Assembly (NCBI GenBank): GCA_002937495.1
Contig: PTJW01000024.1
Location: 1-11,144 of the forward strand
Reading direction: 5' to 3'
Source of the DNA: Pseudomonadota bacterium
Lineage (GTDB): Bacteria; Pseudomonadota; Alphaproteobacteria; UBA1280; UBA12223
Length of the DNA stretch: 11,144 bases
The notes under the pieces are model-generated. The model made no database searches and was not told the DNA's origin. It was given only the letters and a program-made list of their open reading frames with translations. Below are positions 1 through 5,942 of this stretch, one piece after another (within the stretch, counting starts at the first letter, position 1; each line of letters opens with the position of its first letter). The translations under genes were made by a program, and so were the position numbers.

Positions 1-618
1 AAAGTAGTTGATGCAATTACTAAACTAAGAGCAGTTGTTCAAGAAGCTAAAAAATTAGATGTTCAAAACACAGCTGAATTTAAAGAAACTTTAAGTGACT
101 TCAGACAACAACTAATGTACTCTACATTACTAGAAAACCATGTTGAAAGTGCCGTTACTGAAGCTAAACTTAAAGCTTACTACAACGAGCATAAAAAAGA
201 CTATATGCAAACTAAAGCAAAAGCTGCACATATTTTATTAGCAACTGAAAAAGAAGCTAACGAAGTTATTCAAAAACTAAAAGCTGGTGCTAAATTTAGC
301 GACTTAGCCAAAGAGTTTTCAATTGGACCAAGCGCTCAAAACGGTGGTGACTTAGGCTGGTTTGATAAAAACACTATGGTTCCTGAATTTTCAGATGCTA
401 CATTTAAAATGAAAAAAGGCGAATATACTAAAAAAGCTGTTAAAACTCAGTTTGGTTGGCATGTAATTATGCTAGAAGATAAAGTAGAAAATACTCCTAG
501 CTTATATGATGATGTTAAAGATAAGATTAAAGAAACTATCATGCAAAATGAAGTTGAATCTTACCTAGATAAAGTTATTAAAAAATCAGAAATTGTAATT
601 AACGATGAAGCAAAATAA
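1..618 (+). CDS. Parvulin-type (PpiC/SurA-like) peptidyl-prolyl isomerase, 5' end missing
   Basis: The frame is open from base 1, so this is the last 205 residues of a gene that begins outside the window; the internal ATG at 115 is not the start. The C-terminal half is a rotamase (parvulin) domain at about visible residues 73-160, with the hallmarks AHILLA (about 77), NGGDLGWF (about 114-121), MVPEF, and QFGWHVI (about 150-156). The preceding helical part resembles the SurA/PpiC-type N-terminal chaperone region. Proteins of this family catalyse cis-trans isomerisation of prolyl bonds and assist folding of exported and outer-membrane proteins in the periplasm. The missing N-terminus would be expected to carry the export signal. 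The last 14 bases overlap the start of the lipoprotein gene downstream, which suggests coupled translation. The family call is firm; the exact subfamily is not. Confidence 0.93.
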   Translation, partial: KVVDAITKLRAVVQEAKKLDVQNTAEFKETLSDFRQQLMYSTLLENHVESAVTEAKLKAYYNEHKKDYMQTKAKAAHILLATEKEANEVIQKLKAGAKFSDLAKEFSIGPSAQNGGDLGWFDKNTMVPEFSDATFKMKKGEYTKKAVKTQFGWHVIMLEDKVENTPSLYDDVKDKIKETIMQNEVESYLDKVIKKSEIVINDEAK

Positions 619-1357
619 ATTTAAATTATACGCATTAGCATTAGCTGCTACATTTACTCTTACATCATGTGCTGATAATAGCAGATATATTTCTATTGAT
701 GAAAATTACGCTAATCAGCATTCTAAAAATGAAAGAATTAACTACAAGCCTAATGTTAATATTGTAACTAAAGACTTAAGATTAAAATCTATTATTGAAA
801 AATCTGAAGATAAGCTATTTAATGTAACAGATTCTACATTTGCCACATTAAACTTATTTGCAGAAAGCTCAGTTATTGATGACCCTCTTGCTAAACCTCA
901 AGTTAAACTTGTTGGTATTTTAAAGCAAAAAGAAAATAAGTACAGTTACCAAGTTAATTATAAATTAGTTGATGGTATTGACAACACAATTTCGCAAGGT
1001 AAAGTTATTGGTGTTAACCCTACTGCAACAAAAAGCTTAACTAATGCACCTGCAAAAGCAAGCAAATCATCATTAGAAGATGCTGCCGAGCAAATTATTG
1101 AAAGTATTAATGCTGAGCTAAACAATATTTTAATTGATTTTAAAATTGTTTCAGTTTCAAAGCAAAGTGTATTTATTGCAATTAACAAAGGCATTCGTTT
1201 AAGCTCTGAAGAAGTATTTTTAGTTAACGAGCTACCAAACACAGCTTTAAGCCTAAAAGGTATTATTTCTGCACAAGGTGGTTATGACTTAGCTGAACTA
1301 AAAGTAATTACTGGTCAGTTCCCTAAAATGGGTATGACAGTTAACTTACAAAAATAA
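605..1357 (+). CDS. Predicted lipoprotein of unknown function
   Basis: This encodes 250 residues starting with a classic lipoprotein signal: basic MKQNKFK, a hydrophobic stretch, then the lipobox LTSC with the acylated cysteine at residue 22. An alanine follows the cysteine, so nothing marks it for inner-membrane retention and outer-membrane sorting is plausible. I do not recognise the mature domain. It looks mixed alpha/beta, and a serine/alanine/lysine-rich linker near residues 139-157 splits it in two. The last ~80 residues (a helix, then strands with the rhythm of IVSVSKQSVFIAI followed by Gly, then EEVFLVNE) vaguely recall C-terminal domains of envelope-assembly factors such as the FlgT or LpoB/CsgG type; this is only an impression. 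The start overlaps the end of the foldase gene by 14 bases, so the two are probably one operon, closed by the terminator at 1370. Confidence 0.85.
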   Translation: MKQNKFKLYALALAATFTLTSCADNSRYISIDENYANQHSKNERINYKPNVNIVTKDLRLKSIIEKSEDKLFNVTDSTFATLNLFAESSVIDDPLAKPQVKLVGILKQKENKYSYQVNYKLVDGIDNTISQGKVIGVNPTATKSLTNAPAKASKSSLEDAAEQIIESINAELNNILIDFKIVSVSKQSVFIAINKGIRLSSEEVFLVNELPNTALSLKGIISAQGGYDLAELKVITGQFPKMGMTVNLQK

Positions 1358-1369
1358 TATTTAATATCC

Positions 1370-1405
1370 AATAGCACTCTTATTTATATAGAGTGCTATT
1401 TTTTT
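1370..1405 (+). terminator. Rho-independent terminator after the lipoprotein gene
   Basis: A perfect 11-bp stem (AATAGCACTCT at 1370-1380 paired with AGAGTGCTATT at 1390-1400, 9-base loop) runs into seven T residues (1399-1405). It starts 12 bases after the stop codon of the lipoprotein gene and should end the foldase-lipoprotein transcript. Confidence 0.92.
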
Positions 1406-1532
1406 ATGTGTAAATAAGGTGTTATTTTTCCAAGTTTTAAGCCTTTCCATAAAAAGTGGATGATAAAACACACCAATTATAACTTTTTTACCCCCTACCA
1501 ATTTTCTTACAACATTATATAGGAGATATGTT

Positions 1533-1820
1533 ATGTTGCTTGAGAATCCAGATAGACCAATCATCCACATTGGAGACAGGTTTTCATGGGCTTATAAACG
1601 AGACCAAGTTTTAATAAAATGGAATCGTCACCCCCATAGCACTGTTGAACAGCTTTTGAAAAAACTTGAAGTCGAAGAATCTGTTTTTATTGATTTTGCT
1701 TCTTTTGTATTAGCACAAGGTTTAGAACTTGTTGTCGTAGACCTTTTATCTAAAAAAGGATTTATAGTAAAACAAGTAACTGCTGATTCAACATCTTATA
1801 GTGTAGAAAAAGCTGCCTAA
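1533..1820 (+). CDS. Unrecognised 95-residue cytoplasmic protein
   Basis: The ATG at 1533 has an excellent ribosome binding site, AGGAG at 1521-1525, seven bases upstream. The product has no signal peptide or membrane segment. Three parts can be seen: a start with alternating hydrophobic residues and aromatics (RPIIHIGDRFSWAY, about 8-21), a probable helix (TVEQLLKKLEVEE, about 37-49), and a hydrophobic middle (SVFIDFASFVLAQGLELVVVDLL, described here in pieces: SVFIDFASF then ELVVVDLL) leading to a strand-like GFIVKQVT. I match it to no family. By eye the coding sequence is less A/T-biased than its neighbours, with more CTT leucine codons and a run of C residues, which could reflect acquisition or high expression. 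A possible 16-codon reading frame follows 26 bases downstream, and both end at the terminator at 1896. No convincing promoter was found in 1406-1520. Confidence 0.75.
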   Translation: MLLENPDRPIIHIGDRFSWAYKRDQVLIKWNRHPHSTVEQLLKKLEVEESVFIDFASFVLAQGLELVVVDLLSKKGFIVKQVTADSTSYSVEKAA

Positions 1821-1846
1821 TAGTAAACCAACTTAGAGAGGGAAAT

Positions 1847-1897
1847 ATGAATAATTACAGTTTACACTTTCATATTCCTGCTGTAACGAAATACTAA
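1847..1897 (+). CDS. Possible 16-residue peptide (small ORF)
   Basis: ATG at 1847 opens a 16-codon frame, MNNYSLHFHIPAVTKY, ending in TAA at 1895-1897. It has a good Shine-Dalgarno-like sequence (AGAGAGGG at 1835-1842, core GAGG five bases before the ATG). It starts 26 bases after the stop of the 95-residue gene, and the terminator stem begins at the stop codon itself. This tight placement between a ribosome binding site and a terminator is what supports it. The peptide has no membrane segment and no run of one amino acid typical of an attenuator leader. It could instead be a chance frame in a 3' untranslated region. Confidence 0.4.
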   Translation: MNNYSLHFHIPAVTKY

Positions 1898-1936
1898 AAA
1901 AGACTATATCTTACTGATAATAGTCTTTTTTTATTT
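1896..1936 (+). terminator. Rho-independent terminator
   Basis: A perfect 12-bp stem (AAAAAAGACTAT at 1896-1907 with ATAGTCTTTTTT at 1920-1931) ends in a T-rich tail. The 12-base loop can pair further (ATC with GAT, one bulged base). It closes the 95-residue-gene unit and isolates the sigma-54 promoter that follows. Confidence 0.88.
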
Positions 1937-1950
1937 TTAATAAAGTAGTT

Positions 1951-1966
1951 TGGCACGCTATTTGCT
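1951..1966 (+). promoter_or_regulatory. Sigma-54 (RpoN) -24/-12 promoter of the diguanylate cyclase gene
   Basis: The sequence TGGCACG-CTAT-TTGCT matches the consensus TGGCACG-N4-TTGCW at every specified position, with the preferred pyrimidine before it. The invariant GG is at 1952-1953 and GC at 1964-1965, giving an expected start near 1977 and a leader of about 36 bases before the ATG at 2013. It lies just after a terminator and reads towards the GGDEF gene. Sigma-54 promoters require an AAA+ activator, so expression should be strictly signal-dependent. No activator gene or obvious activator-binding repeat is visible here. Confidence 0.85.
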
Positions 1967-2012
1967 TTATTAAAAGCGTAGAATAAAATTAAAAACTAAG
2001 AAAGCTGAACAT

Positions 2013-2648
2013 ATGAATGACTACAAATCTATTTGGCAAAAATATACTAAAAGTAAATCAGACTTTACACTTGAAGAGTATCAAGAGCTACAGCTTGAAA
2101 TTGCTTTTCTTAAAAAGCAGCTGTCATCACAATCTAAGCTAATTAAAAAACTTAAAGAAGATGCACACCAAGACTCTTTAACAAAGCTTTGGAATAGAAG
2201 AAAATTCCAAGAAGATTTAGACAAGTCTATTGCCTATAACCGTCGTTATTCAAGATCTTCAGGTTTATTATTTATTGACCTTAACCACTTTAAAGCTATT
2301 AATGATACATTAGGTCATTTAGCTGGTGACAATGTTTTACAGCATGTTTCTGAAATTTTAAAGAAAAACTGCCGTATTAACGATGAAGTTTACCGTTTAG
2401 GTGGCGACGAGTTTGTTATTATTATGCCAGAAGTTACACAAGAAGTTGTTCAGGCAAAATCAAAAACTCTTGAAAATGCCATAAGCCAATCAAGCATGTT
2501 CTTTAAAGGACAAGAAGTATGCTTATCAGCAAGCATTGGCTTTGAAATTGTTGATGGCTCTAAAAACAAAAATAATGTTTTAGAATCTGCGGATAAACAA
2601 ATGTATAAAGTAAAACAGCAGTTTCACTCATTACAGTTAGTTTCTTAA
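2013..2648 (+). CDS. Stand-alone GGDEF diguanylate cyclase
   Basis: The product (211 residues) makes cyclic di-GMP from two GTP, the second messenger controlling attachment and motility. A helical, probably coiled-coil N-terminus (about 18-50) leads directly into one GGDEF domain (about 51-205). The signature is intact: DSLTKLWNRRKF, the metal-binding aspartate in FIDLNHFKAINDTLGH (D89), the active site RLGGDEF (GGDEF at 130-134), and the late SASIGFE and ADKQMYK motifs. The inhibitory I-site RxxD is present as RIND at 121-124, exactly five residues before GGDEF, so product feedback inhibition is expected. There is no receiver, PAS or membrane domain, so the protein is soluble and its input is likely transcriptional: the gene has its own sigma-54 promoter and a terminator on each side. 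The ribosome binding site before the ATG is weak. Confidence 0.96.
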   Translation: MNDYKSIWQKYTKSKSDFTLEEYQELQLEIAFLKKQLSSQSKLIKKLKEDAHQDSLTKLWNRRKFQEDLDKSIAYNRRYSRSSGLLFIDLNHFKAINDTLGHLAGDNVLQHVSEILKKNCRINDEVYRLGGDEFVIIMPEVTQEVVQAKSKTLENAISQSSMFFKGQEVCLSASIGFEIVDGSKNKNNVLESADKQMYKVKQQFHSLQLVS

Positions 2649-2685
2649 TTTTATATTTATAATCTTATCTCCATAATCACATAAT

Positions 2686-2717
2686 ACTGCATCTATTGCA
2701 TATAGATGCAGTTTTTT
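2686..2717 (+). terminator. Rho-independent terminator after the diguanylate cyclase gene
   Basis: A perfect 11-bp stem (ACTGCATCTAT at 2686-2696 with ATAGATGCAGT at 2702-2712, loop TGCAT) is followed by six T residues (2712-2717). It makes the cyclase a single-gene transcription unit. Confidence 0.92.
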
Positions 2718-2778
2718 ATTGCATAAACAACTAAAAAAACATAAACTACCTTCAAGTGTAGAATTGGAGATTTTTTGT

Positions 2779-3513
2779 ATGTTATCTAAATTAAAAACAT
2801 TAGTAATTGTTTTATTATTATCTATTATTTTAACTCAGCCTTGTTTTGCTGAAGACTCTAACTTTGTTATTACATCAACTAACTACTTTTTATTAGGAGT
2901 TAGTGTTATTTTATTTCCTGTATTTTTAGTAGTTGGAATAATTGGAGGCTTACTTGGCCTTGCTGTAGTTGGTGTTTTATTTATTCCACTAGCTGTTTAT
3001 TATGAATCAAAGGCAGTTATTATTAAAGCTCACAATAAAACTGTAAACCAACTTACACATGTAGAGCTTTGCCCTGCTGCTTTAGAATTTGACCTTAACT
3101 TAAAAAATACTCACGCATATACTAAAGTTATTAATGACACAAACGCAGAATACCAAGTTAAAAATTTAAAAACAATTATTGATGAAGATAAACTAACTAC
3201 TAAAGATATTAAAAAACTTTTTATTTTACCTGATAATTCTATTATAACACCTAAAAATGCAAATTATAATTGGAAACCTGTAACTGGTTTTGTGTATCAA
3301 GATACAGACTATATCTACTTTGCTAGAAAAGTTGGCGATAAATATGACACTATGGTTTCAGACTTTGACTTAGTTCTACCTTATTTAACATATAGAAACC
3401 GTGAAGTTTTTAAATTAGATTTAAACTATAAAGATAGATCTATAAACCTATTAAACTTCTGTACTAATTTAAAACGAATTAGCGTTCATAAAAAAGCTGA
3501 AATGGAGGTTTAA
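2779..3513 (+). CDS. Unrecognised exported membrane-anchored protein
   Basis: The start is set at ATG 2779, which has GGAG at 2766-2769 and gives a proper signal peptide (MLSKLKTL, hydrophobic core, cleavage near CFA|ED at residue 24). The frame can be extended back to a TTG at 2719, but that abuts the terminator tail and would bury the signal. The product is 244 residues. After the signal come one long or two closely spaced membrane segments (about 36-76) rich in glycine (GIIGGLLGLAVVG), then a ~165-residue mixed alpha/beta domain with two cysteines (about 98 and 229). I recognise no family. Two bases separate it from the next gene, which encodes a protein of similar layout, so they probably form a coupled pair acting together in the envelope. 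Confidence 0.8.
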   Translation: MLSKLKTLVIVLLLSIILTQPCFAEDSNFVITSTNYFLLGVSVILFPVFLVVGIIGGLLGLAVVGVLFIPLAVYYESKAVIIKAHNKTVNQLTHVELCPAALEFDLNLKNTHAYTKVINDTNAEYQVKNLKTIIDEDKLTTKDIKKLFILPDNSIITPKNANYNWKPVTGFVYQDTDYIYFARKVGDKYDTMVSDFDLVLPYLTYRNREVFKLDLNYKDRSINLLNFCTNLKRISVHKKAEMEV

Positions 3514-3515
3514 TA

Positions 3516-4214
3516 ATGAAAAATTTAATTTTATTTATCTCTAGCATTACTTTTTTATTAAATTCTTATAGTGCAACAGCTTCAGATATGAGTTTTGATC
3601 CTAACCAAAACCCATTTAAAACATATAATGATAGTAAAGTTATATTACTTACAACAGCAGTTGGTCCTTTTGGTTTAAGTATAGTTGTTGGTATGTTAGC
3701 TGCCAGTAAAACATTAGGTAAGGACACTCCTGAAAAAAAACTGCCCAATACTTTTATTTTAAAAGAGCATAAAATTTGCGATAATTTTAAAAAGATTTCT
3801 CTTAATGCTGATGAGCTTGATATTTATACAGGTTATGAAAAACCTAATTATAGCCACATTAATAAATTAACTGAATTAACTCTTAATCCATTTGATAAAA
3901 CAGAAAAATATTTATGTATTAAACCTACTAAAACTAAAGTATTTGAAAACGGCTGTTTAGATTTATTCAAAGATAAAAAGTATACTAAAACATCTGGTAT
4001 TTGGACATTAAACCGTATTTTTGAATACCACAATGTATTTTATGCTCAATTTAAAAATAAAGAATATGGCTATGCAACTACAGAAGTTTTTGCATCATTG
4101 AAACATGCTAAATATGGTGATAAATATTTAAATAATTATATTAACAATATTCCTGATCAGTATATTGTATCAATTCCAGAAACTATAAAAAAATCTTGCA
4201 GTATAAATAAATAA
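3516..4214 (+). CDS. Unrecognised exported membrane-anchored protein, partner of the preceding gene
   Basis: The ATG at 3516 lies two bases after the previous stop and uses GGAGG at 3504-3508, inside the end of the upstream gene, so translation is probably coupled. The product (232 residues) has a signal peptide (about 1-22, cleavage near ATA|SD), a short linker, one hydrophobic segment (about 41-64) and a C-terminal domain of about 165 residues with four cysteines. Its order of parts parallels the upstream protein: signal, membrane stretch, a cysteine soon after it (HKICDNF versus VELCPAA), a segment with a tryptophan followed by an aromatic-rich stretch (FEYHNVFYAQF versus VYQDTDYIYFA), and a cysteine near the end. 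This hints at distant paralogy, but I could not align them convincingly. No function can be assigned. Confidence 0.8.
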   Translation: MKNLILFISSITFLLNSYSATASDMSFDPNQNPFKTYNDSKVILLTTAVGPFGLSIVVGMLAASKTLGKDTPEKKLPNTFILKEHKICDNFKKISLNADELDIYTGYEKPNYSHINKLTELTLNPFDKTEKYLCIKPTKTKVFENGCLDLFKDKKYTKTSGIWTLNRIFEYHNVFYAQFKNKEYGYATTEVFASLKHAKYGDKYLNNYINNIPDQYIVSIPETIKKSCSINK

Positions 4215-4231
4215 TAGACAACGTAATGAAT

Positions 4232-4266
4232 TACTGATAACATTATTTATTATATGGTTATTAGTA
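4232..4266 (+). other. Hairpin upstream of the pseudopilin-like gene
   Basis: TACTGATAAC (4232-4241) can pair with GTTATTAGTA (4257-4266) over ten positions including one G-U pair, leaving a 15-base loop. No T tract follows, so it is not a standard terminator. It could stabilise or process the mRNA or be chance in A/T-rich DNA. Confidence 0.25.
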
Positions 4267-4290
4267 GGTTTATTATAAGGATAAAATAAT

Positions 4291-4911
4291 ATGATTTATT
4301 TAAAAAAAGGAGCAATGTTTGGGCTTGATGCCCGTATTGCATTGGTTATTTTTGGTGCATTATCTGTAATTTCAGGTGCTGCATTATACTCTGCTATTCA
4401 ACAAGCTAGAGTAGTTCAAGCATCAACAACACTTAACGAATTATCAAAAGCTATTGAAGCTTATTATATAGACACCGCAACCCCAATACCAGAATATATG
4501 CCATCTTCAAATGTTCTAAATATTGGTAATTTATATAATAACTTTGCAAATGTTAAAGGCTGGAATGGTCCATACTTTGGTTCAAATTCATCAAATCAGG
4601 CTTATTTAGAGTTTAGTCTTTATGGTATGAATAAAGCTTACTATACTCGCAGATATACAAAGTCAGACTGGGGATCAACTTTAACAACTGTAAACCCTAA
4701 AGCTTGTACAGATACAGACTGTTACATTTACCTTATTTATAATACAAATCATGCAACAGATGCAGGCCAAAATTTAAATAACTACTTTAATAATTTAGAT
4801 AAAGAAATTGATAATAGCGATGGACCAGGCCTTGGTAAAGTTCGTGCTATGATTCTTGGTGTTGACTTCCATATATATTATCAAGTATTCCCAGAATATA
4901 ACAGAATGTAA
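4291..4911 (+). CDS. Pseudopilin-like protein (type II secretion / type IV pilin superfamily)
   Basis: The product has 206 residues. A short basic leader MIYLKKGA is followed by MFGLDARIALVIFGALSV, a single hydrophobic helix (about 9-33) continuing into a polar helix (QQARVVQASTTLNELSKAIEAYY), the lollipop layout of type IV pilins and pseudopilins. Cleavage after A8 would place an aspartate at mature position +5, where the family normally has glutamate; alanine at -1 instead of glycine is also less usual. Further on, NVKGWNGPYF resembles the WxGPY segment of GspG-type major pseudopilins, and C139/C144 could form a disulfide. The start at 4291 has AAGGA nine bases upstream. The internal ATG at 4315 has AGGAG only two bases away and would remove the leader, so I reject it. 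No secretion or pilus genes lie beside it, so its machine must be encoded elsewhere. Confidence 0.75.
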   Translation: MIYLKKGAMFGLDARIALVIFGALSVISGAALYSAIQQARVVQASTTLNELSKAIEAYYIDTATPIPEYMPSSNVLNIGNLYNNFANVKGWNGPYFGSNSSNQAYLEFSLYGMNKAYYTRRYTKSDWGSTLTTVNPKACTDTDCYIYLIYNTNHATDAGQNLNNYFNNLDKEIDNSDGPGLGKVRAMILGVDFHIYYQVFPEYNRM

Positions 4912-4972
4912 TATTTACACTCTCCATTTATAACTATTAATGAATATTTTATTAAGTTAATTTAATATAGCT

Positions 4973-5001
4973 TTGACATTAATAAATTTATTGTCTATCA
5001 T
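4973..5001 (+). promoter_or_regulatory. Sigma-70-type promoter of uppP
   Basis: TTGACA (4973-4978) and TATCAT (4996-5001) are separated by the optimal 17 bases. The predicted start is near 5008, giving a short leader to the ATG at 5036. The spacer contains a perfect 12-base palindrome, AATAAATTTATT (4981-4992), a possible repressor site. Confidence 0.65.
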
Positions 5002-5035
5002 CATAATATTAATATAAAAATAATAAGGTTTATTT

Positions 5036-5839
5036 ATGGATATTTTACAAGCATTAATCTTAGGTATAGTACAAGGTATTACTGAGTTTTTACCTATTAG
5101 TTCATCTGCACATTTAATTTTAGGTTCAAAATTATTAGGTTTGCCTGATCAAGGCTTAAATTTTGATTTAGCGGTTCATTTTGGTTCTCTAATTGCTGTT
5201 ATTATTTACTTTAAAAAACAAGTATATCTAATGACTAAAGGTAAATTTGACTTTATTAGAAGAAAAAATACCGAAGAAGCTGAACTATTCAAAAAAATAT
5301 TTATATCTATTATCCCTATTCTATTTTTTGGATTATTAATGAAAGAACTAGTAGAAACTACGTTTAGAGATGCATTATGGATTATTGGTACAACATCAAT
5401 TGTTTGGGGTATTTTACTATACTTTGCAGATAAACAACCAGAAAATATCAAATCTACAAATTCTATTAGCTATAAAGCCGCCTTTTTAATGGGTATTGCT
5501 CAGGCATTAGCTATTATTCCAGGAACATCTCGAAGTGGGTCAACTATGACAGTTGCTAGATTTTTAAAATTTTCTCGCACATCAGCTGCAGAATTTTCAA
5601 TGCTAATGTCAATCCCTGTTATTATTTTAATGACTGTATTTAATCTATATGAAATTTACATAAATAATACCTCAAATACAATTAGTTATCAGTTTTTAGC
5701 TATTGGTACAGTTAGTTCATTTATTTTTGCAATTATCTCCATTCACTTCCTAATGAAATTTGTTTCTAAAATAGGTTTCATACCATTTGTTGTATACCGT
5801 ATTTTATTAGGTTGCATTATTTTTATGCTTATTGTATAA
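5036..5839 (+). CDS. uppP: Undecaprenyl-diphosphatase (BacA/UppP)
   Basis: This integral membrane enzyme removes a phosphate from undecaprenyl diphosphate, regenerating the lipid carrier for peptidoglycan and other envelope polymers; extra activity gives bacitracin tolerance. The 267-residue length is normal for the family. Both signature loops are intact: QGITEFLPISSSAHL (about 13-27, with E17 and H26 corresponding to the essential Glu and His of the family) and PGTSRSGST (162-170, with the conserved Arg at 166). The first Glu of the E. coli motif is Gln here (Q13), a common variant. About eight hydrophobic segments surround these loops. Start: ATG with AAGG seven bases upstream, preceded by its own promoter at 4973. 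No clear terminator follows, so some transcripts may run into the next gene. Confidence 0.97.
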   Translation: MDILQALILGIVQGITEFLPISSSAHLILGSKLLGLPDQGLNFDLAVHFGSLIAVIIYFKKQVYLMTKGKFDFIRRKNTEEAELFKKIFISIIPILFFGLLMKELVETTFRDALWIIGTTSIVWGILLYFADKQPENIKSTNSISYKAAFLMGIAQALAIIPGTSRSGSTMTVARFLKFSRTSAAEFSMLMSIPVIILMTVFNLYEIYINNTSNTISYQFLAIGTVSSFIFAIISIHFLMKFVSKIGFIPFVVYRILLGCIIFMLIV

Positions 5840-5894
5840 TAATTTTTAATAAATAAATAACAAAAATATTGTACATTCAGTAAATATTTTGTAC

Positions 5895-5900
5895 TATAAT
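5895..5900 (+). promoter_or_regulatory. Candidate -10 element of the cysteine-rich secreted protein gene
   Basis: A perfect TATAAT lies 42 bases before the ATG at 5943. No good -35 sits at 16-18 bases. TTGTAC occurs twice, at 5869-5874 (20 bases upstream of the TATAAT, too far) and immediately before it (5889-5894), so the repeat might instead be a regulator site. Confidence 0.4.
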
Positions 5901-5942
5901 ATATAATTAATTAATACAAATTTATATAAAAAGGGTTTGGAC

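Noticed and set aside
195..215. Repeat AAAAAAGACTATAT shared between about 197 and 1896
   Set aside because: One copy is inside the foldase coding region, the other is a terminator arm; 14 A/T-rich bases are easily shared by chance.
451..480. Second sigma-54-like TTGGCATG-TATGC
   Set aside because: It lies inside the foldase coding sequence, the -24 is imperfect, the spacing to a TGC is wrong and no start follows in a sensible place.
958..1242. A 94-codon minus-strand frame inside the lipoprotein gene
   Set aside because: It is antisense to a gene with a clear lipobox, and shows the composition expected of a reverse-frame shadow.
1361..1570. A 69-codon minus-strand frame between the lipoprotein and the 95-residue gene
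   Set aside because: It runs through the plus-strand terminator and overlaps the start of the well-supported 95-residue gene; the translation has no recognisable features.
2719..2778. TTG start giving a 264-residue version of the first unknown membrane protein
   Set aside because: It lies at the end of the terminator T tract, lacks a ribosome site, and adds 20 residues before an otherwise good signal peptide with its own GGAG.
4315..4317. Internal ATG as the start of the pseudopilin-like gene
   Set aside because: AGGAG is only two bases upstream, too close, and this start would remove the basic leader expected of a prepilin.
4912..4972. Terminator after the pseudopilin-like gene
   Set aside because: Only weak, interrupted A/T pairings without a clear T tract were seen.
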